Assembly: GCF_019933235.1 (NCBI RefSeq)
Contig: NZ_CP082945.1
Location: forward strand, 6,423,501 to 6,487,500
DNA from: Streptomyces angustmyceticus
GTDB lineage: Bacteria > Actinomycetota > Actinomycetes > Streptomycetales > Streptomycetaceae
Length of the DNA: 64,000 bases
Direction: 5' to 3'
Numbering within the stretch: the stretch's first letter is position 1; every line of letters starts with the position of its first letter. Positions 34,086 to 42,005 of this stretch are shown piece after piece. The position numbers and the translations under genes are program-made. The notes under the pieces are model-generated. The model saw only the letters and a program-made list of their open reading frames with translations. It ran no database searches and was not told the origin of the DNA.

Positions 34086-35027
34086 TCACCCCATCGGGGC
34101 CGGGTCCCACGCCGCCAGCCGCCGCCCGCTCTCGAACCGCCGCGTCCTGCCGTCCACCGGGTCGGTGAATTCCAGTACCTTCGCCAGCAGTTGGAGCGGA
34201 GCGGAGAAGTCGTCCGGGTCCGGGTCCCCGACCACCGGGTAGACCGGATCGTGGAGGATCGGCAGCCCCAGCCCGTTCATATGGACCCGCAGCTGATGGG
34301 TGCGCCCGGTCGTGGGCAGCAGCCGGTAGCGCCCGAGCCCGCCCCGCCGCTCCACCAGCTCGATCCGGCTCTCCGCGTTGGCCGCCCCGTCCTCCTCGCG
34401 CGCGGCCAGCACCCCGCGCTCCTTCACGATCCGGCTGCGCACCGTCACCGGCAGCGCCACCGACCGGTCGTACGGCGCCACCGCCTCGTACTCCTTGCGC
34501 ACCCGCCGCCCGCCGAACAGGCCCTGGTACGCGCCCCGGTCCTCGGGCCGCACGACGAACAGCGCCAGGCCCGCCGTCAGCCGGTCCAGCCGGTGCGCGG
34601 GCTGCAGCGCCGGCAGTGCCAGATCGCGCCGCAGCCGGGCCAGCGCGGTCTCGGTGATGTGCCGCCCGCGCGGCGTCGTGGCGAGAAAGTGCGGCTTGTC
34701 GGCGACCACGATCCGCTCGTCGCGGTGCACGATCCGCACCGCGAACGGCACCGGCGTCTCCGGCGCGAAGTCCCGGTGGAACCAGACGTACCGCCCGGCC
34801 TCGTACGGCTCCGCCCCGCTCAGCGCCCCGCCGGTCCCGACGAACCGCCCCGCGCCCAGCATCGCGTCCACCCGCCCCGCCCCGATCGCCCCCTGGAACC
34901 GGTGGACCAGATGTTCCCGGACGGTCCCCCACGTCCCGTCCGGGTCGGCGGGCAGCCGCACCCGTACGGGATCGATGCCGTCACGCTGGGGGAGCGGGGC
35001 GGGCGGAACCGGGGATCTGCGTCTCAC
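34086..35027 (-). CDS. RluA-family pseudouridine synthase
   Basis: A protein of about 313 residues (GTG at 35027; a TTG at 35057 would add ten residues). The catalytic motif is PAHRLDRLTAGLALFV with the invariant aspartate, preceded by VVADKPHFLATTPRG and followed by RTHQLRVHMNGLGLPILHDP, as in RluA/RluC/RluD enzymes. It isomerises specific uridines in rRNA or tRNA; the target position cannot be assigned. An unusual N-terminal region (residues 1-75) replaces the S4 domain of RluC/RluD, as in many actinobacterial members. Confidence 0.87.
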   Translation of the reverse strand: MRRRSPVPPAPLPQRDGIDPVRVRLPADPDGTWGTVREHLVHRFQGAIGAGRVDAMLGAGRFVGTGGALSGAEPYEAGRYVWFHRDFAPETPVPFAVRIVHRDERIVVADKPHFLATTPRGRHITETALARLRRDLALPALQPAHRLDRLTAGLALFVVRPEDRGAYQGLFGGRRVRKEYEAVAPYDRSVALPVTVRSRIVKERGVLAAREEDGAANAESRIELVERRGGLGRYRLLPTTGRTHQLRVHMNGLGLPILHDPVYPVVGDPDPDDFSAPLQLLAKVLEFTDPVDGRTRRFESGRRLAAWDPAPMG

Positions 35028-35123
35028 CCGGCAAGAGAACCCCAGCCGGCCCGGCAACGCAACGCCGACGGGGGCCGGGCCGGCGCGGCCCGCACCGGGA
35101 ACGCGAAGGTGCCGGCAAACGCA

Positions 35124-35156
35124 GAAGGTGCCGACCGAAGATCGGCCGGCACCTTC
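35124..35156 (-). terminator. Terminator of the tRNA-Leu gene
   Basis: A 10-bp perfect inverted repeat (GAAGGTGCCG and CGGCACCTTC) with an inner CCGA/TCGG stem, starting 11 nt beyond the tRNA 3' end on the minus strand. Confidence 0.75.
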
Positions 35157-35166
35157 GTGCGCGATG

Positions 35167-35251
35167 TGTCCGAGGGGGGACTTGAACCCCCACGCCCGAT
35201 AAAGGGCACTAGCACCTCAAGCTAGCGCGTCTGCCATTCCGCCACCCGGAC
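35167..35251 (-). tRNA. tRNA-Leu (anticodon GAG)
   Basis: An 85-nt class II tRNA read leftward. The acceptor stem pairs GTCCGGG with CTCGGAC (one G-U). The D-arm carries GGCGGAATGGCAGAC. The anticodon stem CTAGC/GCTAG encloses the loop TTGAGGT, so the anticodon is GAG, reading CUC and CUU. A long variable arm (TGCCCTTTATCGGGCG) and the T-loop GGGGGTTCAAGTCCCCC complete it. CCA is not encoded. A terminator follows at 35124-35156. Confidence 0.95.
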
Positions 35252-35481
35252 CAGGTGTCTGCCGGAGCGGCCTGGGCCGTTCCGACGTGGAAAACAATAG
35301 CAAACGTTCGCGGGTGGTCGATCACCCCGGCATTCGGCCTGATGCGGCGCTGTGACCAGGGCATGTCCGGAGTATTGCGGCCTTGGGTCCGGCGGGCGGC
35401 GGGTGGAGGATGGCGGTGGACCCCGCCGCGGTCCGTGCTCCCCGGGGCGCGTGACGCGGCCGTGAAGCCAGAGGAGGCACC

Positions 35482-35562
35482 GTGAGTCAGCTGGGCGAGC
35501 GATCCATGGAGAGGTGGGGGCCCCGCGCATGCGGGGCCGGGCGGAGCGAGGTTTCGGCATGA
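35482..35562 (+). CDS. Small ORF (26 codons) coupled to the M20 peptidase
   Basis: A 26-codon frame beginning VSQLGERSMERWG and ending SEVSA. It starts at a GTG 4 nt after a strong GAGGAGG site and stops as ATGA on the start of the M20 peptidase gene. Inside it, GGCCCCGC and GCGGGGCC (35519-35538) form a hairpin with a GCAT loop. The sequence matches no family I know. It may be a leader peptide for translational coupling or the annotated start of the peptidase may be elsewhere. Confidence 0.45.
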   Translation: MSQLGERSMERWGPRACGAGRSEVSA

Positions 35563-36884
35563 GCGAGTCGCAGTCGGCCCGTACGGTCACCGGTGAGGAC
35601 GAGGTGGTCGACCTCTGCCGGGATCTGATCAGGATGGACACCAGCAACTACGGCGACCACTCGGGCCCGGGGGAGCGGGCCGCCGCCGAGTACGTCGCGG
35701 AGAAGCTCGCCGAGGTGGGCCTCGAACCGCAGATCTTCGAGTCCCACAAGGGCCGGGCCTCGACGGTCGCCCGGATCGAGGGCGAGGACCGCTCGCGGCC
35801 CGGCCTGCTCATCCACGGGCACACCGACGTCGTGCCGGCCAACGCCGACGACTGGACCCACCACCCGTTCTCCGGCGAGATCGCCGACGGCTGCCTCTGG
35901 GGACGGGGCGCGGTCGACATGAAGGACATGGACGCGATGACGCTGGCCGTCGTCCGCGACCGGCTGCGCACCGGCCGCAAGCCGCCGCGCGACATCGTGC
36001 TGGCGTTCCTCGCGGACGAGGAGGCGGGCGGCACCTACGGCGCGCGCTACCTCGTCGACCACCACCCGCACCTCTTCGAGGGCGTCACGGAGGCGATCAG
36101 CGAGGTCGGCGGCTTCTCCTTCACCGTCAACGAGCAGGTGCGGCTCTACCTCATCGAGACGGCCCAGAAGGGCATGCACTGGATGAAGCTGACCGTGGAC
36201 GGCAACGCCGGCCACGGGTCGATGATCCACAAGGACAACGCGATCACCGAACTGTCCGAGGCGGTCGGCCGGTTGGGCCGTCACGAGTTCCCGGTGCGGG
36301 TGACCAAGACGCTGCGCTCCTTCCTGGACCAGCTCGGGGACGCGCTGGGCACCGAGCTCGACCCCGAGGACATGGACGCCACCCTGGCCAAGCTCGGCGG
36401 CATCGCCAAGCTGATCGGCGCCTCGCTCAAGAACACCGCCAACCCGACCCAGCTGGGCGCCGGTTACAAGGTCAACGTCATCCCCGGCCAGGCCACCGCC
36501 CACGTCGACGGCCGTTTCCTGCCGGGCCACGAGGAGGAGTTCCTGGCCGACCTGGACCGGATCCTGGGCCCGCGGGTCAAGCGGGAGGACGTCCACGCGG
36601 ACAAGGCGCTGGAGACCACGTTCGACGGCGCGCTGGTCGAGGCGATGCAGTCGGCGCTGCAGGCCGAGGACCCGATCGCGCGCGCCGTGCCGTACATGCT
36701 CTCCGCCGGTACGGACGCCAAGTCCTTCGACGATCTCGGGATCCGCGGATTCGGCTTCGCCCCGCTGAAGCTGCCGCCGGAGCTGGATTTCGCAGGAATG
36801 TTCCACGGCGTGGACGAGCGGGTGCCGGTGGACGGACTGAAGTTCGGGGTGCGGGTACTCGATCGGTTCATCGACCAGAGCTGA
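35559..36884 (+). CDS. M20 family metallopeptidase
   Basis: A 441-residue zinc aminoacylase/carboxypeptidase-type enzyme. Metal and catalytic motifs are in order: IHGHTDVVPANADDW, WGRGAVDMKDMDAM, FLADEEAGG (catalytic Glu pair) and, near the C-terminus, GMFHGVDERVPVDGL. A dimerisation domain lies between residues 190 and 320. It acts on a peptide, acyl-amino acid or related amide in the cytoplasm. The ATG at 35559 has GAGG upstream and overlaps a 26-codon ORF by ATGA. Confidence 0.92.
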   Translation: MSESQSARTVTGEDEVVDLCRDLIRMDTSNYGDHSGPGERAAAEYVAEKLAEVGLEPQIFESHKGRASTVARIEGEDRSRPGLLIHGHTDVVPANADDWTHHPFSGEIADGCLWGRGAVDMKDMDAMTLAVVRDRLRTGRKPPRDIVLAFLADEEAGGTYGARYLVDHHPHLFEGVTEAISEVGGFSFTVNEQVRLYLIETAQKGMHWMKLTVDGNAGHGSMIHKDNAITELSEAVGRLGRHEFPVRVTKTLRSFLDQLGDALGTELDPEDMDATLAKLGGIAKLIGASLKNTANPTQLGAGYKVNVIPGQATAHVDGRFLPGHEEEFLADLDRILGPRVKREDVHADKALETTFDGALVEAMQSALQAEDPIARAVPYMLSAGTDAKSFDDLGIRGFGFAPLKLPPELDFAGMFHGVDERVPVDGLKFGVRVLDRFIDQS

Positions 36885-36949
36885 ATTCGGCGCGGTTTTC
36901 CTGCCTTTCGCGCCGGCTTCGCTGAAAAGGGTGAACGCGCTGATGTGTT

Positions 36950-36978
36950 CGTAGCTTCAACAGCATTTTCCTCGTTGC
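36950..36978 (+). promoter_or_regulatory. Candidate sigma-BldN promoter of chpH
   Basis: CGTAGC (36950-36955) and CGTTGC (36973-36978) are separated by 17 bp and each differ by one base from the CGTAAC and CGTTGA elements reported for BldN promoters (usual spacing 16). Transcription would begin near 36985, about 40 bp before the chpH start. Confidence 0.5.
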
Positions 36979-37026
36979 AGTCAGTGCGGTCCGCGGCTGG
37001 GATCGTATTGCCTACAAGGAGGAATA

Positions 37027-37260
37027 ATGATCAAGAAGGTCGTCGCCGCTGCGGCAGTTGCCGGTGGTGTCGTGCTCGCCGGTGCGGGCCTGGCCGTTGC
37101 CGATTCGGGTGCCCAGGGCGCTGCCCTGAACTCTCCTGGTGTGGTCTCCGGCAACACCATCCAGGTGCCGGTACACGTTCCGGTGAACGTTTGTGGCAAC
37201 ACGGTCTCCGTGATCGGGCTGCTGAACCCCGCGTTCGGCGCGGTCTGCGTCAACAAGTGA
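37027..37260 (+). CDS. chpH: Short chaplin ChpH
   Basis: A 77-residue secreted hydrophobic protein. It has a signal peptide (MIKKVVAAAAVAGGVVLAGA, cleavage after VAD) and one chaplin domain with SPGVVSGNTIQVPVHVPVNV, two cysteines (VCGN and VCVN) and GLLNPAF. It closely resembles S. coelicolor ChpH, including the disulfide-forming pair. Short chaplins assemble into amyloid-like fibrils that coat aerial hyphae and lower surface tension. AAGGAGGAATA sits directly before the ATG. A candidate BldN promoter and a hairpin terminator frame it, and chpC follows. Confidence 0.95.
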   Translation: MIKKVVAAAAVAGGVVLAGAGLAVADSGAQGAALNSPGVVSGNTIQVPVHVPVNVCGNTVSVIGLLNPAFGAVCVNK

Positions 37261-37314
37261 CCTTCTGGCGTCCTTTGGCGTTGTATTTGCATCCGTAAGG
37301 GTCTGACTCGGTCC

Positions 37315-37347
37315 GGCTCCGGAACGCGCGCCACGCATTCCGGAGCC
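37315..37347 (+). terminator. Terminator between chpH and chpC
   Basis: A perfect 10-bp inverted repeat (GGCTCCGGAA and TTCCGGAGCC) with a 13-nt loop, 55 bp after chpH. It implies chpC has its own promoter or depends on read-through. Confidence 0.75.
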
Positions 37348-37432
37348 GCTGGGTAGTCGACGGGCCGGTGGGTCTTTCCGAAGATCACCGCCTGCCCGTA
37401 TTCCTGTAAGGCACTAGGCAGGGGAACAACCT

Positions 37433-38206
37433 ATGAGACAGGTCGCACGAAAGGGCCTGATCACCATGGCGGCCGCCAGTGGCGTACTCGCCATGGCCGC
37501 CGGCTATGCACAGGCCGACGCGGGAGCCGCCGGAGGCGCGGCGAACTCGCCCGGCGTGGGATCCGGCAACAACGTCCAGGTACCGGTTCACGTTCCGGTG
37601 AACGCCTGCGGCAACACCGTCAATGTCGTCGGGCTGCTGAACCCCGCGTTCGGCAACCGCTGCGCCAATGACGTCGGCCGGCACCAGGGTGGCGTCCACC
37701 AGGGTGCGCACCAGGGCGGACACCAGGGTGGCGCGAACGCCGCCGGCGGGGCGACGAACTCGCCCGGCATCGCGTCGGGCAACAATGTCCAGGCTCCGGT
37801 CGACGTACCGGTGAACGCCTGCGGCAACAGTGTCTCGGCCGCTGGGCTGCTGAACCCGGCCTTCGGCAACCACTGCGCCAATGGGGCCTCGGTCCCGGCC
37901 AGGCCGCACCACCCGGGCAAGCCGCACCACCCGGCCAAGCCCCACCACCCCGGCAAGCCGCATCAGCCGGGCACGCCGGAGCACCCGGGGAAGCCGCACC
38001 ACCCGGGCACGCCCAGTCAGCAGATGCCGCACACGCCGGCGAAGCCGCAGACCGGGGGTCACAGCAAGATCGTGACGCCTGCCAAGCCGGTCGGGCACCT
38101 CGCGCAGACGGGTGCCGGCGGAGTCGGCTACGCGATTCCGGCCAGCGCCGGGCTGCTGCTGGGGGGCGCCTTGATCTACCGCAAGGCGCGCGCCGCTCGT
38201 CGGTGA
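37433..38206 (+). CDS. chpC: Long chaplin ChpC with sortase signal
   Basis: A 257-residue cell-wall-anchored chaplin. A signal peptide (residues 1-28) is followed by two chaplin domains (about 33-80 and 102-150), each with NSPG...SGNNVQ and GLLNPAFGN plus two cysteines. The domains are joined by an HQGG-repeat linker. A long histidine/proline spacer of KPHHPG-type repeats runs from about 155 to 200. The sortase motif LAQTG is at 223-227, followed by a membrane span and RKARAARR, the LAXTG substrate pattern of SrtE enzymes. Long chaplins anchor the short chaplin layer to peptidoglycan of aerial hyphae. The HQGG linker and His-rich spacer are unusually regular. Confidence 0.93.
   Translation: MRQVARKGLITMAAASGVLAMAAGYAQADAGAAGGAANSPGVGSGNNVQVPVHVPVNACGNTVNVVGLLNPAFGNRCANDVGRHQGGVHQGAHQGGHQGGANAAGGATNSPGIASGNNVQAPVDVPVNACGNSVSAAGLLNPAFGNHCANGASVPARPHHPGKPHHPAKPHHPGKPHQPGTPEHPGKPHHPGTPSQQMPHTPAKPQTGGHSKIVTPAKPVGHLAQTGAGGVGYAIPASAGLLLGGALIYRKARAARR
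37682..37733 (+). repeat. HQGG-coding DNA repeats in chpC
   Basis: Four imperfect copies of a CACCAGGGT/GGC-type unit encode HQGG and HQGA tetrads between the two chaplin domains. A second, proline/histidine-coding repeat (KPHHPG type) lies at about 37901-38020. Both are in frame and probably vary in copy number between strains. Confidence 0.7.
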
Positions 38207-38237
38207 GCAGCACGGGATAGCGCACTGGCGCTCCACG

Positions 38238-38266
38238 GAGCGGGCCCTGCCGAGCGGGGCCCGCTC
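38238..38266. terminator. Bidirectional hairpin between chpC and DUF5703 genes
   Basis: A perfect 10-bp inverted repeat (GAGCGGGCCC and GGGCCCGCTC) between two convergent genes. Confidence 0.75.
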
Positions 38267-38291
38267 TGCCGTGTTCAGGCGCCGGCGGCGC

Positions 38292-38480
38292 TCACCATGT
38301 GGCGCGGAGCTGGCGGATGATCCGGCGGCGCAGCCGCACCTTGCGGCTCCCGTCCGGGTTCAGGCGCAGTCGGTCCAACTCCCAGTGTCCGTACTCGGCA
38401 TGGTCGGTCAGCAGGCGTGTGGCGGCCTTCCGGGACACTCCCCGAGGCACGTACACATCGCAGAATTCGTATTCCGGCAT
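38292..38480 (-). CDS. DUF5703 family protein
   Basis: A 62-residue conserved streptomycete protein beginning MPEYEFCDVYVPRGVSRKAA and ending with an arginine-rich helix (RKVRLRRRIIRQLRATW). It is small, basic and lacks a signal peptide, so it could bind nucleic acid or a partner protein, but no function is known. Its position beside chpC is conserved in my recollection of S. coelicolor. Confidence 0.85.
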   Translation of the reverse strand: MPEYEFCDVYVPRGVSRKAATRLLTDHAEYGHWELDRLRLNPDGSRKVRLRRRIIRQLRATW

Positions 38481-38527
38481 CGCATCTATTGTGCGGGACC
38501 GGCCCCGGTACGGATAGCGTCTGCACT

Positions 38528-39199
38528 ATGTCTGATGCTGCGCAGCCTTCCGCTGCCGAGGTACGTGCCGCCGCCGAGGCGGTCAAAGCCGCGCTGGACC
38601 GTCACCTCGACGCGGTCGAACGCCGCTCGGGGCAGGATGATCCGGCCGTCTACGCCGCGTTCGACGAGCTCGCCGCGGCCGCTGAGGTCTATGACGAGCT
38701 GCTCTACGACACCTACGACGAGGTCACCCCCTTCGAGATCCCCGGGAACGACGCCCTGCCCGCTTATGCGGGCCCGGACGAGCCGAGTGCGCTGAGCGTC
38801 CTGATCCGGCGCGACTACACCGTCGCCGAACCGCAGCGGCTGCTGCACCAGGCCCAGCGCATCGCCGATCTGGACCCGGACGCCGCCGACGAGGCGGCGG
38901 GCGCCGGCGCCGATGCCGCCGCAGTTGTCGGCACCAGCGTGCACGCGGCGCTCGGTGTGCTCTTCGGGGAGTTCGAGCCGGACGAGATCGCCTCTCGCCA
39001 CAAGGAGTTCGGGCTGGAGGAGGGCGACTCCACCCTGTGGGTGGCGGCCGCCGACGATCCGGCCGATCCGGGGGAGTGGCTGTCCGCGCCGTTCGATCAG
39101 GCGGACCCCCAGCGGGTGGTGTGCCGCTTCGACGTCAGCGCGGTCTTCGACGAGGAACTGGGCGACGACGACCTGGAGCCGCTCGACCAAGAGAGGTGA
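38528..39199 (+). CDS. Hypothetical protein, conserved near chaplins
   Basis: A 223-residue acidic protein with a helical N-terminus (AAEVRAAAEAVKAALDRHLDAVERRSGQ), a tyrosine-rich stretch (YDELLYDTYDEVTPFEIPG) and an acidic C-terminus (DEELGDDDLEPLDQER). I recognise it as a conserved streptomycete hypothetical but no domain. It is divergent from the DUF5703 gene by 47 bp. Confidence 0.78.
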   Translation: MSDAAQPSAAEVRAAAEAVKAALDRHLDAVERRSGQDDPAVYAAFDELAAAAEVYDELLYDTYDEVTPFEIPGNDALPAYAGPDEPSALSVLIRRDYTVAEPQRLLHQAQRIADLDPDAADEAAGAGADAAAVVGTSVHAALGVLFGEFEPDEIASRHKEFGLEEGDSTLWVAAADDPADPGEWLSAPFDQADPQRVVCRFDVSAVFDEELGDDDLEPLDQER

Positions 39200-39398
39200 G
39201 TCCGTCCCGGGGGGCGCCCCGCCGGGCGCGTCCCCGGGACGCATCCGGTGGTCGTCCGGGCGCGCGCTGCCCCGGCGGCGTCGCACTCCGACCCGAGGCA
39301 GCCGCTGCCCCGGTCCGACGGCAGGAAACTGCTGACGGGCCGGAGCAGCGGCTGTGGGGCGTCTGAGCCGGGAGCCGGGGCGCAGGGCGCAGGGCTGG

Positions 39399-42005
39399 TC
39401 AGTTGTCCGCCGACGGCTCCTCGGCGTCCTGGGCGCTGTGGCGCAGGAGGGTGCGCAGGCGGGTGGTGCGTTCCTTGACGGGCACCTCGGTGACCGCGCG
39501 CGGAAGGGCCTGGTCGACCCCCTGGACGACCGACAGATGCTGCTCGCCGCGGCTGAAGGCGGTGTAGACCCAGGCGCGGGTCAGTCCGCCGGCGGCGTCC
39601 CCGGGCAGCACGACCACCGCGGCGGGCCAGCGCATCCCGGCCGCCTGGTGCGCGGTGAGCGCCCAGCCGTGGCGTACGGCGCCCCCGGCGACCTGCTCGC
39701 GGGGCACCACGGCCGCGGCGCCGTCGCAGTCGAGGTGCAGGCCGGACGCGTCCGCGCCGGTGACCGTGCCCGGGACCGTGCGGCCGGGGGCCGGGGCGTA
39801 GGCCACCCGGTCACCGGCGTCGAAGCCGCCGAACCGGCCGGGGCCGGGGTTGAGCCGCCCCTTGAGGGCGGCGTTCAGCGCGCGGGTGCCGGCCGCGCCG
39901 CCGTGGCCGACCGTGATGACCTGGGTCTGCTCGGCGGGGACCCCCAGGGCCCGGGGCACGGAGTCGGCGACCAGCTGGACCGTGCGGTGCACCGCCTCGC
40001 CGGCGTCCCGCACCGGGACGATCACCACCTCCTTGCCGGGCGCCTCGACCTGGCTCAGCTCGCCGATGCCGATGCCGGACACCAGCTCGCCGATCGGGCC
40101 GAAGTCCGGGGTGCGGGAGGCGACCTGCGGGCAGAAGCGTGCCGCGAGCAGATCGGCGAACAGCCGGCCGGGGCCGGCGGACCACAGCACACCGGGGTCG
40201 CCGCTGAGCACCAGGCGGGTCCCGTCGGTCAGCGACTCGACGAGCAGCGCGGCGGTCTCCAGATCCAGCTGCGGGGCGTCCAGCACGACCAGCAGGTCGA
40301 GTGCGAGGGCGCCGTCGGCGTCGCGGCCCGGACCCTGCCGGCCGGACAGCAGGCCGGCCACGGTCACCGCGGCCGCGCCGGGTTCCCCGGGCCCGTCGGT
40401 GGCGTCCGGTGCGCTCCGGGCGAGGTCCGCGGCCAGGCGCCGGCGGCCGTTCTCGGTGTGCGTGGCGCCGAACGCCCGCAGCCCCAGCGAGCGGGCCGCG
40501 GTGAGCAGCGCGGCGGGCTCGGCGCGGGCCGCCTCGGCGCCGGTGTGCGCCACCAGGCCGCTGTGCGCGGCGGCGCGGATGAGCTCCGCGGCCGACGGCG
40601 ACGGCGCGGCGGCCGCCGCGGCCTCCCAGGCGGCGGCGGTGGGGCGTACGGGCCGGTGGGCGGTGTCGTCGGCGCCCGCCGGTGCTCCGGTGGTTTCGGC
40701 GTCGGAGGACGGGGCGGCGCTCTCCGCGGACGGCTCCGCGGCAGGGGCGGCGTCGGGCTCCGCCGGCTCGGCGGCGGTCGTGTCGTCGCCGGGCGCCTCG
40801 CCGTCCGGCGCGGTGTCCCGCGGCGGCTCCGCCACCGCCTCGAAGGTGTTCAGCAGCCGCGCGAGACCGTCGGCGACGCTCTCCTCGGCCATCGCATACC
40901 GGTCCAGGCCGAGCAGGATCCGGACCGGCTGTTCCTCCTCCTCGCCGTCGCCGGTGGCGGGGCGGGCCCGGCCCGGTTCCTCGATCGCGTCCTGGAAGAC
41001 CAGCACCGCGCCGTCCGCGATGGCGGTCTGCAGGGCGTCATCGGGGTCGGGCACCGCGCGCTGGGCGAGCGCGGCGCGCAGCGCGGCGGCCTCCAGGGCG
41101 GAGTGCCCCGCGAGGGCGGCCTGCTCCAGCAGCCAGCCGACCAGCGCCTGCGCGCGCCGCTCGTCCCCCGGCCCGCAGGCGGCGCCGAGCAGCGCCCGCG
41201 CGAAGGTGTCGGCCTGCTCGGGGCGCACCCCGGGCACGCCGAGCAACTGCCAGGGGTCCTCGCCCAGCGCCTCGGCCGCCCGCTCCCCGAGCACCTCGGC
41301 GGCCGGCTCCGCCAGCGCCTCCGGGGCGCCGCCCGCCGCGAGGACCTGCCGTACGCCCTCGATGCCGGGGGCCACGGCGGGACGGGGGGCAGGAGCGGGG
41401 CCGGCCGGGGCCGGTGCTCCGGCGGGGGCGGTGGTGCCGTTGGCCGGGGGACGGGCCGGACCGTCGGTCTCCTGGGGCGGGCGCGGCCGGGTGGCGGGAG
41501 CGGCGGGGGCCGGGGGCGTGCCCTGCGGGGCGTGGTCGCCGGTGGCCGGGCCCGCCTCGGCGGGCCGGGCGGCGGGCGGGGTCTGCCGGGCGGGGCGCGG
41601 GGCGTCGTTGAAGAACGAAGCGGCCGAGCGCTCGCCGCTCTCCACGGCCCGGACCGCGGCGGCCAGCGCATCCGCGGTCGCCTTGGCCGAGGCCGAGGCC
41701 GAGGCCGAGGGCGAGGGCGACGACGGCGAGGGCGACGAGGGCGCCCCTGAAGACGGCGCCCCTGCCGACGGCGCCCCCGGGGCCTCCTGCGCGGCACCGG
41801 CGTCCGGAGTCCCGGCCCCGGAGGCCGCGGGTGCCGGCTCGTCGCTCACCGGCGCGTTCTCGTCCGCCGCCGCCGGGGAGTCCTCCGGAGCGGCGGCGTC
41901 GGTGTCCTCCGGCGCCGCGGTGTCGTCGGGTGTCTGGGCATCCGCAGTCCCGGGCGCGGCCTCCTGCTCGGGCGGGGTTTCGCCGGCGAGGCGGTCGGTA
42001 CTCAC
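39399..42005 (-). CDS. RecD2-like HHH/helicase-fold protein with degenerate ATPase motifs
   Basis: An 868-residue protein. Residues 1-220 are disordered, with proline/alanine/serine repeats (SPSPSSPSPSASASAS). A helix-hairpin-helix-like segment (GVRQVLAAGGAPEALAEPA, then DPWQLLGVPGV) matches the RecD2/RecD helicase N-terminal part. The ATPase core follows, but the P-loop position (487-497) reads HTGAEAARAEP instead of GGPGTGKT, and the Walker B position reads VVLDAPQLD (Asp576, Ala577). The later helicase segments TVGHGGAAGTRALNAALKG and HQAAGMRWPAAVVVLPG...YTAFSR are recognisable. It is therefore probably a non-catalytic DNA-binding or regulatory relative. Its start overlaps the upstream AKR gene stop by 4 bp. 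Confidence 0.75.
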   Translation of the reverse strand: MSTDRLAGETPPEQEAAPGTADAQTPDDTAAPEDTDAAAPEDSPAAADENAPVSDEPAPAASGAGTPDAGAAQEAPGAPSAGAPSSGAPSSPSPSSPSPSASASASAKATADALAAAVRAVESGERSAASFFNDAPRPARQTPPAARPAEAGPATGDHAPQGTPPAPAAPATRPRPPQETDGPARPPANGTTAPAGAPAPAGPAPAPRPAVAPGIEGVRQVLAAGGAPEALAEPAAEVLGERAAEALGEDPWQLLGVPGVRPEQADTFARALLGAACGPGDERRAQALVGWLLEQAALAGHSALEAAALRAALAQRAVPDPDDALQTAIADGAVLVFQDAIEEPGRARPATGDGEEEEQPVRILLGLDRYAMAEESVADGLARLLNTFEAVAEPPRDTAPDGEAPGDDTTAAEPAEPDAAPAAEPSAESAAPSSDAETTGAPAGADDTAHRPVRPTAAAWEAAAAAAPSPSAAELIRAAAHSGLVAHTGAEAARAEPAALLTAARSLGLRAFGATHTENGRRRLAADLARSAPDATDGPGEPGAAAVTVAGLLSGRQGPGRDADGALALDLLVVLDAPQLDLETAALLVESLTDGTRLVLSGDPGVLWSAGPGRLFADLLAARFCPQVASRTPDFGPIGELVSGIGIGELSQVEAPGKEVVIVPVRDAGEAVHRTVQLVADSVPRALGVPAEQTQVITVGHGGAAGTRALNAALKGRLNPGPGRFGGFDAGDRVAYAPAPGRTVPGTVTGADASGLHLDCDGAAAVVPREQVAGGAVRHGWALTAHQAAGMRWPAAVVVLPGDAAGGLTRAWVYTAFSRGEQHLSVVQGVDQALPRAVTEVPVKERTTRLRTLLRHSAQDAEEPSADN

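Noticed and set aside
35167..35251. tRNA-Leu as an integration site of a mobile element
   Set aside because: No integrase, no duplicated tRNA 3' end and normal core genes on both sides.
36889..36914. GGCGCG/CGCGCC hairpin after the M20 peptidase as a terminator
   Set aside because: Only six paired bases with a 14-nt loop; too weak to list as a feature.
37682..38020. Direct repeats in chpC as a possible CRISPR or minisatellite element
   Set aside because: Repeats are in frame, irregular and encode the linker and spacer of a known cell-wall protein; there are no spacers or cas genes.
41675..41765. Simple GAGGCC/GAGGGC-type repeat within the RecD2-like gene
   Set aside because: It encodes the serine/proline/alanine disordered segment and needs no separate function.
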